Source: Aaosphaeria pasadenensis
Lineage: Eukaryota > Ascomycota > Dothideomycetes > Pleosporales
Direction: 5' to 3'
Length of the DNA: 64,000 bases
Assembly: GCA_022813625.1 (NCBI GenBank)
Contig: JAKLMB010000014.1
Coordinates: 1 to 64,000, forward strand
Shown here piece by piece: positions 12,322 to 24,717 of the stretch. The notes beneath the pieces are model-generated. The model was not told the DNA's origin and searched no databases. It saw only the letters and a program-made list of their open reading frames with translations. Position 1 is the stretch's first letter, and each line of letters begins with the position of its first letter. Both the position numbers and the translations under genes were made by a program.

Positions 12322-13823
12322 ATGTTTGAGAGAGGACCTAGATGTCGACTTAATATTAGCAACGATGTATTTGGCGAAACCCCAGCGGAAGGCCCTAACT
12401 ATCGTGATGTATTAAACCCATGAATTCACTCAGAACAACCGTAGCTAATGGAAATAGGTAGGATGGATGGGTACTTTTGTGCTCATGCTCAAGACCCAAG
12501 TTGGCCTGGGTGTACTGTCAATTCCTTATGCTTTTGATAAGCTGGGATTGATACCTGGAGTTTTGTGCTTACTCGGAGTAGCTCTTATCGCTACTTGGGG
12601 TCAACGTATTGTCGGCGTATTCAAACGCAATCATGCAGACGTTTACAGCATTGTCGATACGGGAGAAAAGATAGGAGGAAGGTCTGGGCGAGAGTTGATG
12701 GGTTTTGCATTCATGTTATGTTAGAGATACTTCACGGTGCTGGAGTTCTTTGCTAAATTTCTCTAGATTGGATTTGCGTTGCTGCATCCGGTATGTCAGG
12801 TGTCTCGACTGCCTTGAATGCAATCACTTTGCACGGAGCATGCACTGCGATTTTCGTCGCACTCGCCGCATTTGTTGCGTTTGCGATTGGAAGCATCAGA
12901 ACGCTTGGAAATATATCATGGCTTGCGTGGATTGGAGTACTTTCCATTTTCGCTGCGCGTATGTTGTCGCGTCTCTATTCAGCATGCAGGAACTGACAAT
13001 GAGAAGTCTTTACTTGACAGTTGCTGTTGGTCTCCAAGGTCGACCCACCGAAGCACCGAAGATCGGTCCGTACGTATCTAACTACAAGCTGATTGGCAAC
13101 CCAACCTTCTATGAAGGCATGGCGGCTATCAATTCACTTGTGTTTGCATATTCTGGAACCCCCGCTTTCTTTGCTATCATCTCAGAGATGAGAGACCCAC
13201 GTCAGTACGAAAAAGCCATGTTGACTTGCCAGTGTACGATGACTGGCATCTATCTCGGAGTTGGAATTGTCGTCTACTATTATTGTGGTACATACGTTTC
13301 CTCACCTGCCCTTGGATCTGCTGGCCCCTTGTTGAAGAGGATCTGCTACGGACTTGCCCTACCTGGGCTGATGATTAGCACCTGTCTTCTTATCCACTAT
13401 CCGTCTAAGTATATTTTTGTACGTGCACTTCGAGATTCTCAACACCTCGTTTCGAATTCGACTATCCATTGGATTACCTGGCTATCCTGTACCTTTGGTG
13501 TCACTATCGAGGGCTACGTCATTGCTTCTACAGTGCCGAACTTTGGAAGCCTCGTCTCGTTGGTTGGTGCGTTACTCGCGACCCTAATGTCTTTCCAACC
13601 GATGGGGGCGATGTGGCTCTATGACAACTGGAATAGAAGGGAAAGGGGGATACAATGGAGAATAGGTGTTTCTTGGTCAGTGTTTGTGATAGTCATTGGC
13701 ACGTACATTATGATAGCCGGATCATATACTGCCATTGTGTCAATCATCGACAGCTATACCTCCGACAGTAGAACAAATCCATGGTCTTGTGAAGATAACT
13801 CCAATTCGGTCGATCTCGGTTAA
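12322..13823 (+). CDS. AAAP-family amino-acid transporter
   Basis: Four exons, 12322-12408, 12458-12719, 12767-12958 and 13021-13823, encode 447 residues. The start of the membrane core (YRDVGWMGTFVLMLKTQVG, then LGVLSIPYAF) is typical of fungal AAAP (Mtr/Avt-like) permeases, which move neutral or aromatic amino acids with protons across the plasma or vacuolar membrane. About eleven hydrophobic segments follow, including NSLVFAYSGTPAFFAIISEM. Introns have ctaat or ctgac-like branch points. The N-terminus is uncertain: an in-frame ATG at 12199 opens MPLKDESRNIELASPRAS..., stopped only by TAG at 12283-12285, after which the frame is open into the accepted start. Either an intron or a nonsense change explains this. 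It is convergent with the Ser/Pro-rich membrane protein gene. Confidence 0.85.
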
Positions 13824-14312
13824 AGCAATTTAAGACCCCTTTGAGCAACTGAGTATGTAATATGCTAGAAGCTCCTTGGCGGCGAGCGTAAGAGAGGATG
13901 AGTGCAGTGCCTTACATGGTGATACAACGATTGTCTCAAGAAATACATCTTGAATATCGCCAATCTAGTTCTATGCTGCGCTCCGTCGTGCACCTGGGGA
14001 CCTTTTTATTCCATGTGATACAGATGGTGAGCGAGGCGGTATGGTTTTATGGATACGCAACAGATCGAGTCCAACGTTTCATACAAATTCATCCAGTGTT
14101 TATACATATTCGATGGATCATAGGACAGGGATATCCAGGCACTTTTCGTCAAAGATTATATAGCATATAATTAGAGGTCCGTCTCTATCGATATCTTAAA
14201 CTAATGTCCCATCCGTTACGCCCGACCCTTGCGCAAACTTTCACTGCCAACGGACTTGCGAATTTGGGCAAACTTGCTGAGTATTGGAGTACCGAGGCAC
14301 GCATTTTGGTAA
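13824..14312. other. Convergent intergenic region
   Basis: Lies between two 3' ends. A 90-codon open frame at 13898-14170 shows no recognisable motif and is probably not a gene. I see nothing else here. Confidence 0.5.
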
Positions 14313-15577
14313 TCACTTCGACAAGCCCATCCTTTCTTTCTGGAGAACATCGTGCTCATGCTGTAACTCCTCCATGTATCTTTCCCTTTCTGCTCTCGCC
14401 TTGTCTTGTAACTCGCCAAATGGGTCAAATCGCTCACTGATGGGGTTCTGGAATGGATTCTGGGTCCAACTTCCACGATCGGTGAGCGTGGTCGATCTTG
14501 GACGACCGCGTAATACGTCGTATGCTTTGTTCAGGGGCGGATCCGCAAATGGGTTTGGTGTAGGCTGGGGCGGTGCGATGCGTGAACGGCCATTGTCTGT
14601 TGACACTGTCTCTGGTCGCTGGTAGTGATCTCCTCCAAATAGGGATGCCGTGTTGGTGGTTGAACGAGTAAAATGGCTTGTGTGTACCGTCTCGGGTTGT
14701 TGAAGGGTACCAGTATTGCCCGGATCGAATGCGTCTTCCGCGTGGCGCAGATGGCTTTGTCGTTTGGCGCGATTGCGTTTTCTCAAGAAAATTATTACCG
14801 CGATCAAGACGGCGATACCACCTGTTGTGAATGAGCATGTGAAGGCTTCCAGTAGAATGGGTGGTCATAAATACCTAGTATCGAGAAGGTTATCAAAGAA
14901 GCTTCCGCAGCTTTGCTCATCCCGCCGCCGCCACCACCATCGTTTTGCGTAGCTCTTTGCGGCTGATCCTTCCCTATGCTAGAGCTACCAGCGTTGCCCG
15001 CAACCTCGGATTGTGCTGCAGATGGAACAGTACTTGTCGCTAGAGTGGAAGTAGCTGGGTCTAGTCCGGGATTGGGTAAACCTGAAGAAATATTCGTCAA
15101 AGCCGATGTCGACCCTTCCGAGAAAGAGCTACTGGAAGCCAGTGTGGAAGGTCCATTTGTGATTTGTGGTTGCGCTGTTATGGTTGGGGAGCCATTAGTG
15201 TTCACCGTGGTTGGCAGCGCTTGTTCCGGTGGTCCAGCGACGGAAGTGGTACTTGTTGATAGATTCGGGTCCAGGGATGTCGGCTGGCTTCCGTCGATAG
15301 AAGTAGGGACTGGTCCCGTTTCTGAGGTACTCGGCGATGGCCCAGGCACGCCAGACTGACTTGCAGTGTTTTCTTGCTCCTCATCCTCATCCCCGCTTTC
15401 ATCACCCTCTATGTCGCCTTCTTTGCTCTCGGGCGAATCTGGAGAACTTAATGGGGACTCCGTTGGCGAGTCTGGGCTTTCGGGGCTGGGAAGACCTGTC
15501 TCTGTTGGCCCTATACTAGACTCTTGTCTTCGATAAATCTGGATGGGCGTGGGCCGTGTTCGCCTGTACAGTGGCAT
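14313..15577 (-). CDS. Ser/Thr/Pro-rich single-pass membrane protein
   Basis: Two exons, 15577-14875 and 14821-14313, give 403 residues; an ATG at 15613 would add 12. About 235 residues rich in Ser, Thr and Pro, with an acidic patch (GDIEGDESGDEDEEQEN), lead to a Gly run and one transmembrane helix (LITFSILGGIAVLIAVIIFL) followed by basic residues RKRNRAKR. The intron cuts the codon in the middle of that helix. The C-terminal part (about 160 residues) is hydrophilic with a charged, helical end (ARAERERYMEELQHEHDVL). The layout resembles fungal wall-stress or Mid2-like proteins, but no cleavable signal peptide is visible, so it may insert by a signal anchor. Function not recognised. Minus-strand CT-rich DNA precedes the start, a common fungal promoter feature. 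Confidence 0.75.
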
Positions 15578-18500
15578 TTTGATGGAAATTAAAACGTCAA
15601 GCGGGAATGACACAGAATTAACAAGGCTCTAGAGCACTGCTCAGAGGGAGAAGAGACAAAAGGTATCAAAGCAAAGAAGAATCGAAACGGGAAGTGGAGT
15701 AAAACAGAAATCCGCTCAGCGGAGAGAAGTGAAAGTTAGGTGTAAAGATCAGGCCACATCGAGAGCGAAGGAGCAAGGGAGAAAAGATCGAAAGAAAACC
15801 ACGATGCCGGAGGAGTAGTGAATGCTTAACTACGTCTGCGCGCCATGCTTGTTGTATGCTTAAGATCCTCTTCAATCACTATGTGTTTCGAGACCGGGGT
15901 GGCCTGGGGCAAACGCTTTGGGAGAGTATAGTTTCGCATTGAAGCCATCGGCGGCTGCTCAAGGTGATGATCTACAGCCGCACGATCAAGGCACCAACTG
16001 CATCGCACCGTTGAAGTGCAAGGACCAGATATGGTCGCGGCAATGATGATGTTCCGTGTTGGGATGGAAGGGGTTGCGGGGAAGGCGAAACGTCTTGGCG
16101 GTTTGACAGACGACGATGAAGCACAACGCGCAACACATCTTGCCGCATGTCGCAACTCGAGTCCTGAGCGCACTTATCAGACAGACAAACAAATAGCTTG
16201 ACAATATCTCGCGCGCGTATCAAATGACGTCTCAACCACCTCCAAGTCGCATGCAGACTTATATTCGGATGTGACTGTGCGGACAGTCATGCAGTTGCAC
16301 GTGATCTGGGGGCGGCGATGGATGACGGGGGATGACCGTACCACAGTAATGATGGCGATCATGATGTTTTAGCCTTGTATAATACAAGGAGGTACTGTTG
16401 GAACTGTCGGCCTGCTTGCAATTTCTTGTTTGATGGCTTTAAACACCGAGTACATCTTCAACTCAACAAATACAATGTTTGTATGCAATACCGGATCATG
16501 CTTTTGGTAAATCCTTGTATCAAGGTAGATCTCTGGTGTTCGCAGGGTGAGACGAGTAGACGCCTCTGCATGTTGTCATGGTGAATGGAAGATGTCTACG
16601 AACATCCGACTAAAAAGTCGAAGCGAGCACGAGCAAGCTATGATACTTAAATGTCTATGAAATCTCTGACCAAAAGCGGATGTAGCCCTTGAAGAGAGAC
16701 TAGGCTGTGAATATCAGTTTCAATGCTTGAAAGAATAGATTCATCACCTTAGAAATGTGGTAAAGAATATCAGTTGAATATAGCCATCAATTGAACGCTG
16801 CCTATAAGGGCTCAGAATACTGGGTTTCTCCGAAGGCGAAAGTGATACAATGCGATGTCGCCTTGCTTACCCCCGGACTGTTCCCATTGACACCGTCGCT
16901 TACTGAATCAACAGCCTCCAAATGTCTCATTATGTTTGCCGTTGGCAACGAAATCATATTCTGTTTCACGATGACACATTCGGAAGGACTACAATCAAGG
17001 ATTCAATTCACTTTCCCCATAAACTGATTCAGCCTTGCCAATGTATGAGCCTGGCCTGTCGGACTCAAACTACGGTGCTCTTACCAGTAGCCTCGTAGCA
17101 TTTGGCGATCTATGTTTCTGAAAGGGGGCCTCATATTTTGTTGGGTAGTGTGGGAGGGCGCTGATAGTCTCCGGTTTCGTGGCCGAGCTCTCGTAGAAAT
17201 GGGTAATCGCCGACGGTAGGTCTGTGTAAATGAACACGGTATGGTGAAAACTAGAGAGTAACAACTACTACATCCGCAACGGTGCTGTTCGTCTTTAGGT
17301 AGGATTGGCTGCCTTTATATTTTCTGCTGGAGGCTCTTCGTGACTGAAGAGGAACTCCAATGACCAGGTGTTCTGTCAGAGGAGAGTGATGCCGTCGTGC
17401 GATGGAAGCCTAATCCAGACCTAGATGTTTGGTAGCATGGAATGATGGCCAACACCCGCAGATATCTTCCTGAAAATCCTGTGTATATAGTTTAGATAGG
17501 CTCCTCAATAGATCCAGTTCGTACAAGGATTCTCCAGAATACTGGCACAACAGGAGTCGCTCTGCTTTCCACATCGGCTCTTTTGACAGGTGAAAGTTCG
17601 TATAATTATCATGAACGGGAGTATTGACGAATGTGTGCACGCCGATCTTCCGCATTGCAAAAAACCAAGAATATGTCAGTTGGATCGGCGTGTAATGAAA
17701 TGCGTCTTTTCTCTTTTTGTATGATTTGAACAAGCTGAAAATGAATCGCGAAGCGTCCACCACCCGGAAAGGAAGTCTTGTACTGTTCATTTACTCCTCG
17801 GTCGTGGTGATACCTTTGCATCGGATCGATATATTTGGGCTTTGTTCAGCGACGATGGTATGTCGGGTTGGATTATGTTGACAATCCTACTCTTACACCA
17901 CCAATCTGTGCCTCAAGGTTGGGATGTGCGAAATAATGACTTCACAAAGACAGTATGGAACAAGGATAACACGTCCAATGTGATGATTGAGCATGATGAA
18001 ACATTTTCCACCGGATGCGATGGTTCATGTGACGCGCAACCCTCTACAAACCTTGATGGGGGAGAGAAATATTGAAAAACGATGCCCGAGGCACTGTTTA
18101 GGTGCCATAGGAGTAGATTTTCTTCCAACTACAGAATAATCAATTGTACCGATATCAAAGACCGTGAAAAGTACCACAGTATGGATCAGAATCAAGAGCA
18201 GAGATGAGGCATGTCAGCCATTCAATTGAATTTCCGAACTATCTAGACGTGACACACTGTCACTCAACTTGCGAATAAGTCTTCTCTCGGGAATCTACCG
18301 CTCGTCCGATGGTCCGAAGGAATTGAGCACAAATGTCTAAAGAATTCGATGCTACGGCTCTCGACCGCGATTGCAAGGAACGATAGATTACTATTCACCG
18401 AAAGGGGGGAGACCTGACGTGCAAGTGCGCAACGAAATCTTCGTACCATTTGGAATTTGGGATTGCCATGAAGTGAGGGCAGACACGGAAGTGAAGGGAT

Positions 18501-21500
18501 CTCAGAGTCGTAAATATGCTCTGCTACAGGAGATGGGAACATAGTCATCGTACCCTCATAGGAAGAAAGAACATGCATGTACTGTATGAGAAGACTCTAA
18601 ATGGCAACCATATATTAAATAGTCTAAGTTGGACGCTCAAATTCCCCTGGGCTGACCGCCCTGAACGATAGGGACGAGAACATGCAACTCGCGAGCGATG
18701 ATAAATGTGATCTAGTCATCGCGGCTGATCCTCTGCTTCGTGTCGAATTGTAAAGTCGACCCGAGCTAGCAGGTGGCCGTAGGTTCTAAATTCTCTATTG
18801 GGTTGTAGCATCAGGGAAGCTACTTGAATGATACAGATCTTGCGACCCAGCTTGATATTGGCTGATACTGGCGCAATGTTCCTGCCAGATCGTATAGTGT
18901 GATCAAAGTCTCTCACTGAGATCGTGAGAGAGCTGTTGATGAAGAGTTGAGGGTAGTGTGTGCTTCAATGCAATCACAGTGGTTCCCGGAACAATAATGT
19001 GCAGCTAGGAGAATAGGATAGACGAGTGCGACTTCATGGAGATATATTCTCGTAATTGAATATCAGGATTATGATCACTTGGGCCTCTGACTATACAAAT
19101 CTATTGGATGCAAAAATTGTGCAAGAAATCCAGATCTTCAGTTCCTTGTTTTATGCATCGTAGTTGAACATTATCCCATCTGTGGTTTGCTGACCAAGTA
19201 GAAACGCTACTGGCGATATACTCCTTTGGCCTTACAATGTTCCATGGTATAATTGCGCTTACAGCGGCTGTTGGTTGTGTTACCTACCAAATTACGGAGA
19301 GGCCTGATTAGGTATGTAGAATCGCGAACCTCGACTGCCCGACTACAAGTGAAAAGTGGATTCGTTGAGCACGGCTGGGGCCAATCTACACGTCCTGGCA
19401 AAGATGGGCGGAGAAGGTGAGCAGGAGCGCACAGTGCGGCTAAGTCGGCATCTGATCCCAAGGTATGGCGAGTCGAGATGACTTTAGGGCGAGACTGCAA
19501 TTGCATTTACAAACGTGCGCTGGAGAGATGCATGGTTCGCACTTAGATCACCTAGATGGAATGAGATGTTTCTGACAGTCAGTCTTGGGTCGCATGTCTA
19601 AGGCAAGGAATTCGAGGGCCTCAAATGTCGCAAGTTAGTGCTGCGAAAACAACGCAGCCTATGTGGAGACCCTGGGAGGTAATCCTAAGTGAACATAATT
19701 GCAAGCGAGGAGGAGTGGTACGGGCGCAAACATCGAAACAGCGGACCTAGAAACGTTTATCGACCCATTATAGGGAGCTCCGCCGTGTGCAAGTATGCCC
19801 GTGCCAAGGGAGTTACGAGCTGATACGAATGGTATTGTTGACATGTAGTCTAATAAGACTATGTACCGGATATACGATGGGTGTTCCTTGGAGACGTTCG
19901 GCGTACAGCGCTATTGCGAATTGCGTTGGTCAGAGATAAACACTTTGGATGACGTTGACTCGTTCGTTTCGTGCTGCACCGTAGGTGACAATGCGGAGCT
20001 GCTACGCTCGAGAAGAACCTCGTACGTGAATCCTATTGTCGTAACAAACCTCTCAGAGACTGCCCTGGCGTGGGGAGTCGGCATGTGCCCCACGCACCCC
20101 CAGACTGAAGCAAATTCGGCATGACCCTGGACTGCGAGTAATAAAGAGTAAAACTGGCCGTCCTTTATTGGCAGGATCGGGATGTACGTAAGCGGTTGAA
20201 TGTGGAATGCGCAGATGGCCATAGAAAACAGGGAACAAGGACGGCACTAGCAGTTGCTTCGCAGTGGAGGCCCTAGAGTGGACTATGAAGCACCTTTTCG
20301 TGCAGTGGGCGTGGTTATGAGTGAATCTGCCTTGGTTGGACTGTCGTTCGGAGAAGCCTTTGGTCGTTTCTTGTGCAGATTGGCAGAGTCGTTGGAATTT
20401 GGATCAAGAATTGCCTTGAGAACAAGTACGCCTACAGACTGTGTCGAAGCCTTTCCTTGCAGACCGGTGAGTGGCCGCGGGATCTTGATGATGACGACGT
20501 GAGGGGACCGGAGACCGAGATACAAGTACAAGGCGACGAGGGCGCGGCTGGGCGGCTGAGTGGCGGCGGAGACACATTCGGCTGCTGCCCATCATCATTG
20601 GGGCGATCCGGTCAAGGCGCGCCGTCATGTGCTTTCCTTGTCCCTGATTGGCTGGCGTGAGAAGCTAGTTAGACTGGTGCCGTGACCAACCCTCGGATGT
20701 GGAACCTCCAGGCCACCCTTTCACTACCTACGGTACGAGTACGTACTTGTATGTACGGATGGACTTTTGGGTTTGAGGATTTGAACATGTGCATGTGCAT
20801 GTGCATGTGCAAGTGCATGTACAATTGTCTTGTATGCGCTGCTGCGCGAAAATACTGTATCTGCCTGAGCAAAAACCCTTCTGAACCTGTATGTGTCTGC
20901 CTCGCACCTAACGTATGCTGCTTCGGGAAGATGGACACGAGACTTTGCGCCCAAGTGAACCGCAAACCACACAGGAGAAAAAGGATGTGAGATTGGTGCA
21001 TGGGGATCGCATCGATCGCGGAGAACTGGCTTGGCGCTAAGGGAAATGAAGGTCTAGTGTTACATCGTGGCGCCGAGGAGAAGTGCAGTGGGCTGGTACA
21101 AGTAGACTCGAATGAGAACCTTGGTAAGACTGTTGCTGGGTATGTAGTGTAGATACTACTGTGCAGACAACATGATAGGTGGCGTACCTATGTGCAACAA
21201 AGTACTGAGTTATTCGGTATTCCCGTGTCGCGTGAGATATTCGTGATTCGTTCGTCCCTTCTCGGTGCCCACACACAGCTGCTTTGCGGAAAGTCGGCCG
21301 TGCGAAAGAAAACCCTCGCGCGGGTGTCGCCTAATGTGGCAAATTACTCGTCGTCTGCTTGGCGCATGGAAAACATTTGTAGCAGAATTGACAGTCGGAT
21401 GTATGTATACGTTGCATAAGGTGGAAGGATGTTCAACGACGATGTCGGCAGAAAAAGTCTAAGATCAATGATGAACGAATGGGTATATTGATTGATGAAG

Positions 21501-21712
21501 AAAAAAAAGTTCCTTGAGACACTCCCGTGCCTTCGACGGAGACAACAGGTCCACGTCCTTATCAGCCAACCCGCTAGTGAAAGAAGCAGTTGTTAGCAAA
21601 ATGTAAGCTTGACCAACAACCCAGTTAGTCAGTATCTTCATATGAGTTTCTGCGTATGCAACAGCTTCCAAAGCCGCTTCCCTCACTTGCGATGGCACCG
21701 TGAGTGGCTCTT
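15578..21712. other. 6.1 kb gene-poor region
   Basis: Open frames are short and unrelated to families I know. The longest ATG-started ones are on the minus strand at 17410-17790 (126 codons) and 18264-18578; neither shows splice-linked extension or motifs. 15600-15880 is pyrimidine-rich on the minus strand and is the likely promoter of the preceding membrane-protein gene. A CATGTG tandem repeat lies at 20786-20820. The end, 21465-21698, holds a 77-codon minus-strand frame just downstream of the permease, more likely its 3' UTR than a gene. Confidence 0.45.
20786..20820. repeat. CATGTG microsatellite
   Basis: About four tandem copies of a six-base unit (catgtg), then one imperfect copy, in non-coding DNA. 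Confidence 0.85.
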
Positions 21713-23578
21713 TTATACAGCGCGTTTGTCAACTGGGACATTGCGCTTGAAGCCAATCAATTGTGCCATTTCTGTCCAGAAGCCGATCGGAGGAGTGATA
21801 AAAGAGGCTTCATATGCATCAATCAGAGGTGCATCCCACACCAAATCCACCTGGTGGGCAGGCACAACCTTCGTCCTCTTGAGAAGTTTCCAGCCGAAGT
21901 AAAGGATAGGGTAGAGGAAGACCATGGTGTAACTGAAGAAGAAGTCTTGGACTGTCCACATGCCAGGAAGGAAGACAGAGTAGCCGTAGCAGCAGACCAT
22001 ACCGATTTCCCAGATGAGACCAATCCAAGCACAGTAAGGCTGGAACAAGCCGGTGTAGGGCAAGGCGTTACGGTCGAAGTTCTGGGCTTTCGTCGCACGA
22101 TAAAAGGCGAGATAGGTCAGCGTGATGCCGATATAGTTAAGCATACCGCCAGCGGTGATCAAGCTGGTGATCCAAGTCAGGGCCTTGGCAGAGCCATCCG
22201 AAACGGAGAGGAAAGAGAGGAAAGGGAATGCCATGACTATGATGAAGCAGTAGATGGGAACACCGTTCTTCAAGCACTTCCTCAGGAACTTGGGCGCACG
22301 TCCTTCGATGGATAGAGAGTAGAGACTGCGGGTGGCACAGTAGGTATAAGTGTTTCCGGCCGAGAAGATGGATGTGAGTAGGAGAGCGTTGGTAATGTGT
22401 GGCAAGACAGGGACCGCGAGATTGGACATGGCAATGACATAAGGAGAAGCGGCAGCAGTACCACCACCATCACCACCCTTGAGGACCTTCACCAGGCTGG
22501 GGTCGTTGTAGGGCAAGATAATGCCGACGCAGAGAGCTCCCGTGATGAAGAAGATGCAGAAGCGCCAGTACACGGTCTTGAAGGCGTTCTTGATGTAGAC
22601 ACGGGGACGTTTAGCCTCACCAGACACCATGGAGATGTACTCTGGACCAACAATGCAGAACCCAGCAGCCCAAAGGGCTCCGAGGAAGCCTTCCCAACGG
22701 CCTAGAGCTCCAGTGCTGAGGTACTCAGCCATCGGGCCAGGGTCTCTCCAGTAGCGGAAACCGTAGGCGTCGTGCTTGGGGTTACCACCGCACATGGTGA
22801 TGAATGTGAACGAGAACAGCATGAAAATCAGGACGACCTTGCCTCCGGAGAGCCAAAATTCGGCTTCGCCAAAGACCTTGACGGCGAGAATATTGCAAGC
22901 GCTAGAAGATCTTCAGTACTGACATTCCCAGAGAAAGGTAGGGACAAGACGCATAAGTCGACGGGCAAAGGAAATGATGGGAGACATACGCATAGAGGAC
23001 AATGCACGCAGCACACACAGCAGCGACCGGGATATCATCCCTCCAGAAAGTGAGGACCAGATTCAAGGCCGTAATTTCGAAGGGAATGAGTAGGGCTTCA
23101 TAGAGGAAGAAGTTCCAGCCCGCAGCGAAGCCTTTGGTAAGACATTAATAACAAGTTCACTCCAATACCCAAGGAACGTATTGACAAAATCTGGCAATAC
23201 TTGGAATTGCAGGATGTGGAAAAACTTACCCAAGGCCTCGTCTGCCCAGTGGCCAGCCAAACGGATGAAGCCACCGGTGATTGGCATGTAGGTGCCCATC
23301 TCAGCGATGCAGTTATTGATCATGGCTAGAATACAGCTGTAACCAGTGTAGGCAAGGAGCATTCCAAGGGGACCGGCCTTGTTGAGAGCACCACCGATGC
23401 TCACGAACAAGGCGGTACCGATGGAGCCACCAATAGCGATCAACTGAATTTGGCGATTGCCTAGATGGCGTTGAAGGTCATCCGAGTTCTCGGTGACGAC
23501 ACCCTCACGGACGTCGTCGCCGTCACGGCTCTCGTGGACAAAGTTGTCATATTTCTTGGCTTCGTCCATGGACGACAT
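21713..23578 (-). CDS. APC-family amino-acid permease (DIP5-like)
   Basis: Three exons, 23578-23230, 23131-22990 and 22901-21713, encode 559 residues. The first transmembrane segment carries the amino-acid permease signature (IGGSIGTALFVSIGGALNKA). Splicing restores GFAAGWNFFLYEALLIPFEI and NILAVKVFGEAEFW, both characteristic of the yeast amino-acid transporter branch. The middle (GPEYISMVSGEAKRPR) and the stretch near GVPIYCFIIV resemble fungal dicarboxylic amino-acid permease Dip5, so aspartate/glutamate uptake at the plasma membrane is a reasonable inference. About twelve hydrophobic helices; the hydrophilic N-terminus is acidic and lysine-containing, as expected for regulated endocytosis. 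Its upstream DNA is strongly CT-rich on the coding strand. Substrate is inferred, family is firm. Confidence 0.9.
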
Positions 23579-24455
23579 GGCTGGTGCGATTGGGGCCGAT
23601 CGTGGGGTAGTTGCAATGGGAAACCAGAGGAATGGCGCAAGTGGCGAAGGGAGGCAAGGGAGCCTATTGTCGCTTGTGGAGTAGAAATGGTTCCTCTGGG
23701 GTTAGGGAGGGTCGTACAGTCGCGAGGGAACCCAAATTTAGGAGATCGCAATGGGAGTGTCGCGTGAGGCTGGGGTTGGTGAGAGCAAGGTATAAGAAGC
23801 AGTCACAGCGAGAGGTGAATAGAAGTATGACACTCGAGAATGAGCGTGAGAAGTAGAGAGTGATTGGCGCACAATGAAGAAGCGCAAGCTCTCGTGAGAT
23901 GGTATTGCCCCAAGAGAGGTATGGAGGAGGGCAGAGGGGGAAGAGGGAGAAAGATGTAGTGGGGGAGTGAACGTGGGAAAGTTCAACCGCAGGGTCGGGA
24001 CTGGACTCTTTATAGATGAGGAGGGGAGTGTAGAAGATCAAGAAAGTGACCTAAGGAATTGCCATTGGACGGGGACGGGAACGGGGACTGGGGTGGAGGA
24101 TAAGAGTGAATGGAGTAGAGTAGGGCAAGAGAGAGGGTGAGTGAATTGGGACAATACTGTGTAGCCAACCAGCCAAGCAAGTAAATGTTGGTAGCAGAAG
24201 CAGTAGCAGTAGTGATTAGTGAAGAGAAGGTTGAAGTCAAGGATAATGATGTATGTACTAGGTATAGGCCCATGGGTGGTGGATGGGGTGGACGGGGTGG
24301 ACGGTGGAGGATGTTGCTAAAGAAGCTAAGCTCAATGGCCCGCCACCCTTGATTAAACTTGCCGGATAAGGTAAGTGAGATGGGAGATGGAGGTGGGATA
24401 CGGTAATGGTGCTAGTGGACGCCGGACGGGATGGGATGAGATGGGATTGGGGGGG

Positions 24456-24480
24456 TTGAGTTGAGTTGAGTTGAGTTGAG
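24456..24480. repeat. TTGAG pentanucleotide repeat
   Basis: Five perfect tandem copies of ttgag in non-coding DNA upstream of the DIP5-like permease. Confidence 0.9.
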
Positions 24481-24688
24481 CTTGTCTTGTGCTTGTGCTT
24501 AAGCCTTGAGGGATTATAGGGACTTGTACGGGATAGGATAAGATATACATATGCGATGGGATAGGTCGAGATACAAGAAGGATAGATAACTACGAGGCAA
24601 GTGAATTGGTTGGGATATTTTCGAGACTATGAGTAGGGTTGAATTATAACAACAGTAAATTGGCAAACGTCAGTTCTGTTGGAAGCGA

Positions 24689-24717
24689 GGGAGTGAGAGA
24701 GAGAGTGAGAGAGAGGG
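24689..24717. repeat. GA-rich simple repeat
   Basis: Tract of ga dinucleotides interrupted by gtga and ggga, purine-only apart from two T bases. Non-coding. Confidence 0.75.

Noticed and set aside
17410..17790. 126-codon minus-strand frame as a gene
   Set aside because: Starts with ATG and reads smoothly, but has no motif, no splice extension and no neighbour. Left as a note in the spacer entry.
21704..22315. Long plus-strand open frame of 203 codons
   Set aside because: Lies antisense inside the third exon of the DIP5-like permease; composition is that of a complementary frame, with no family match.
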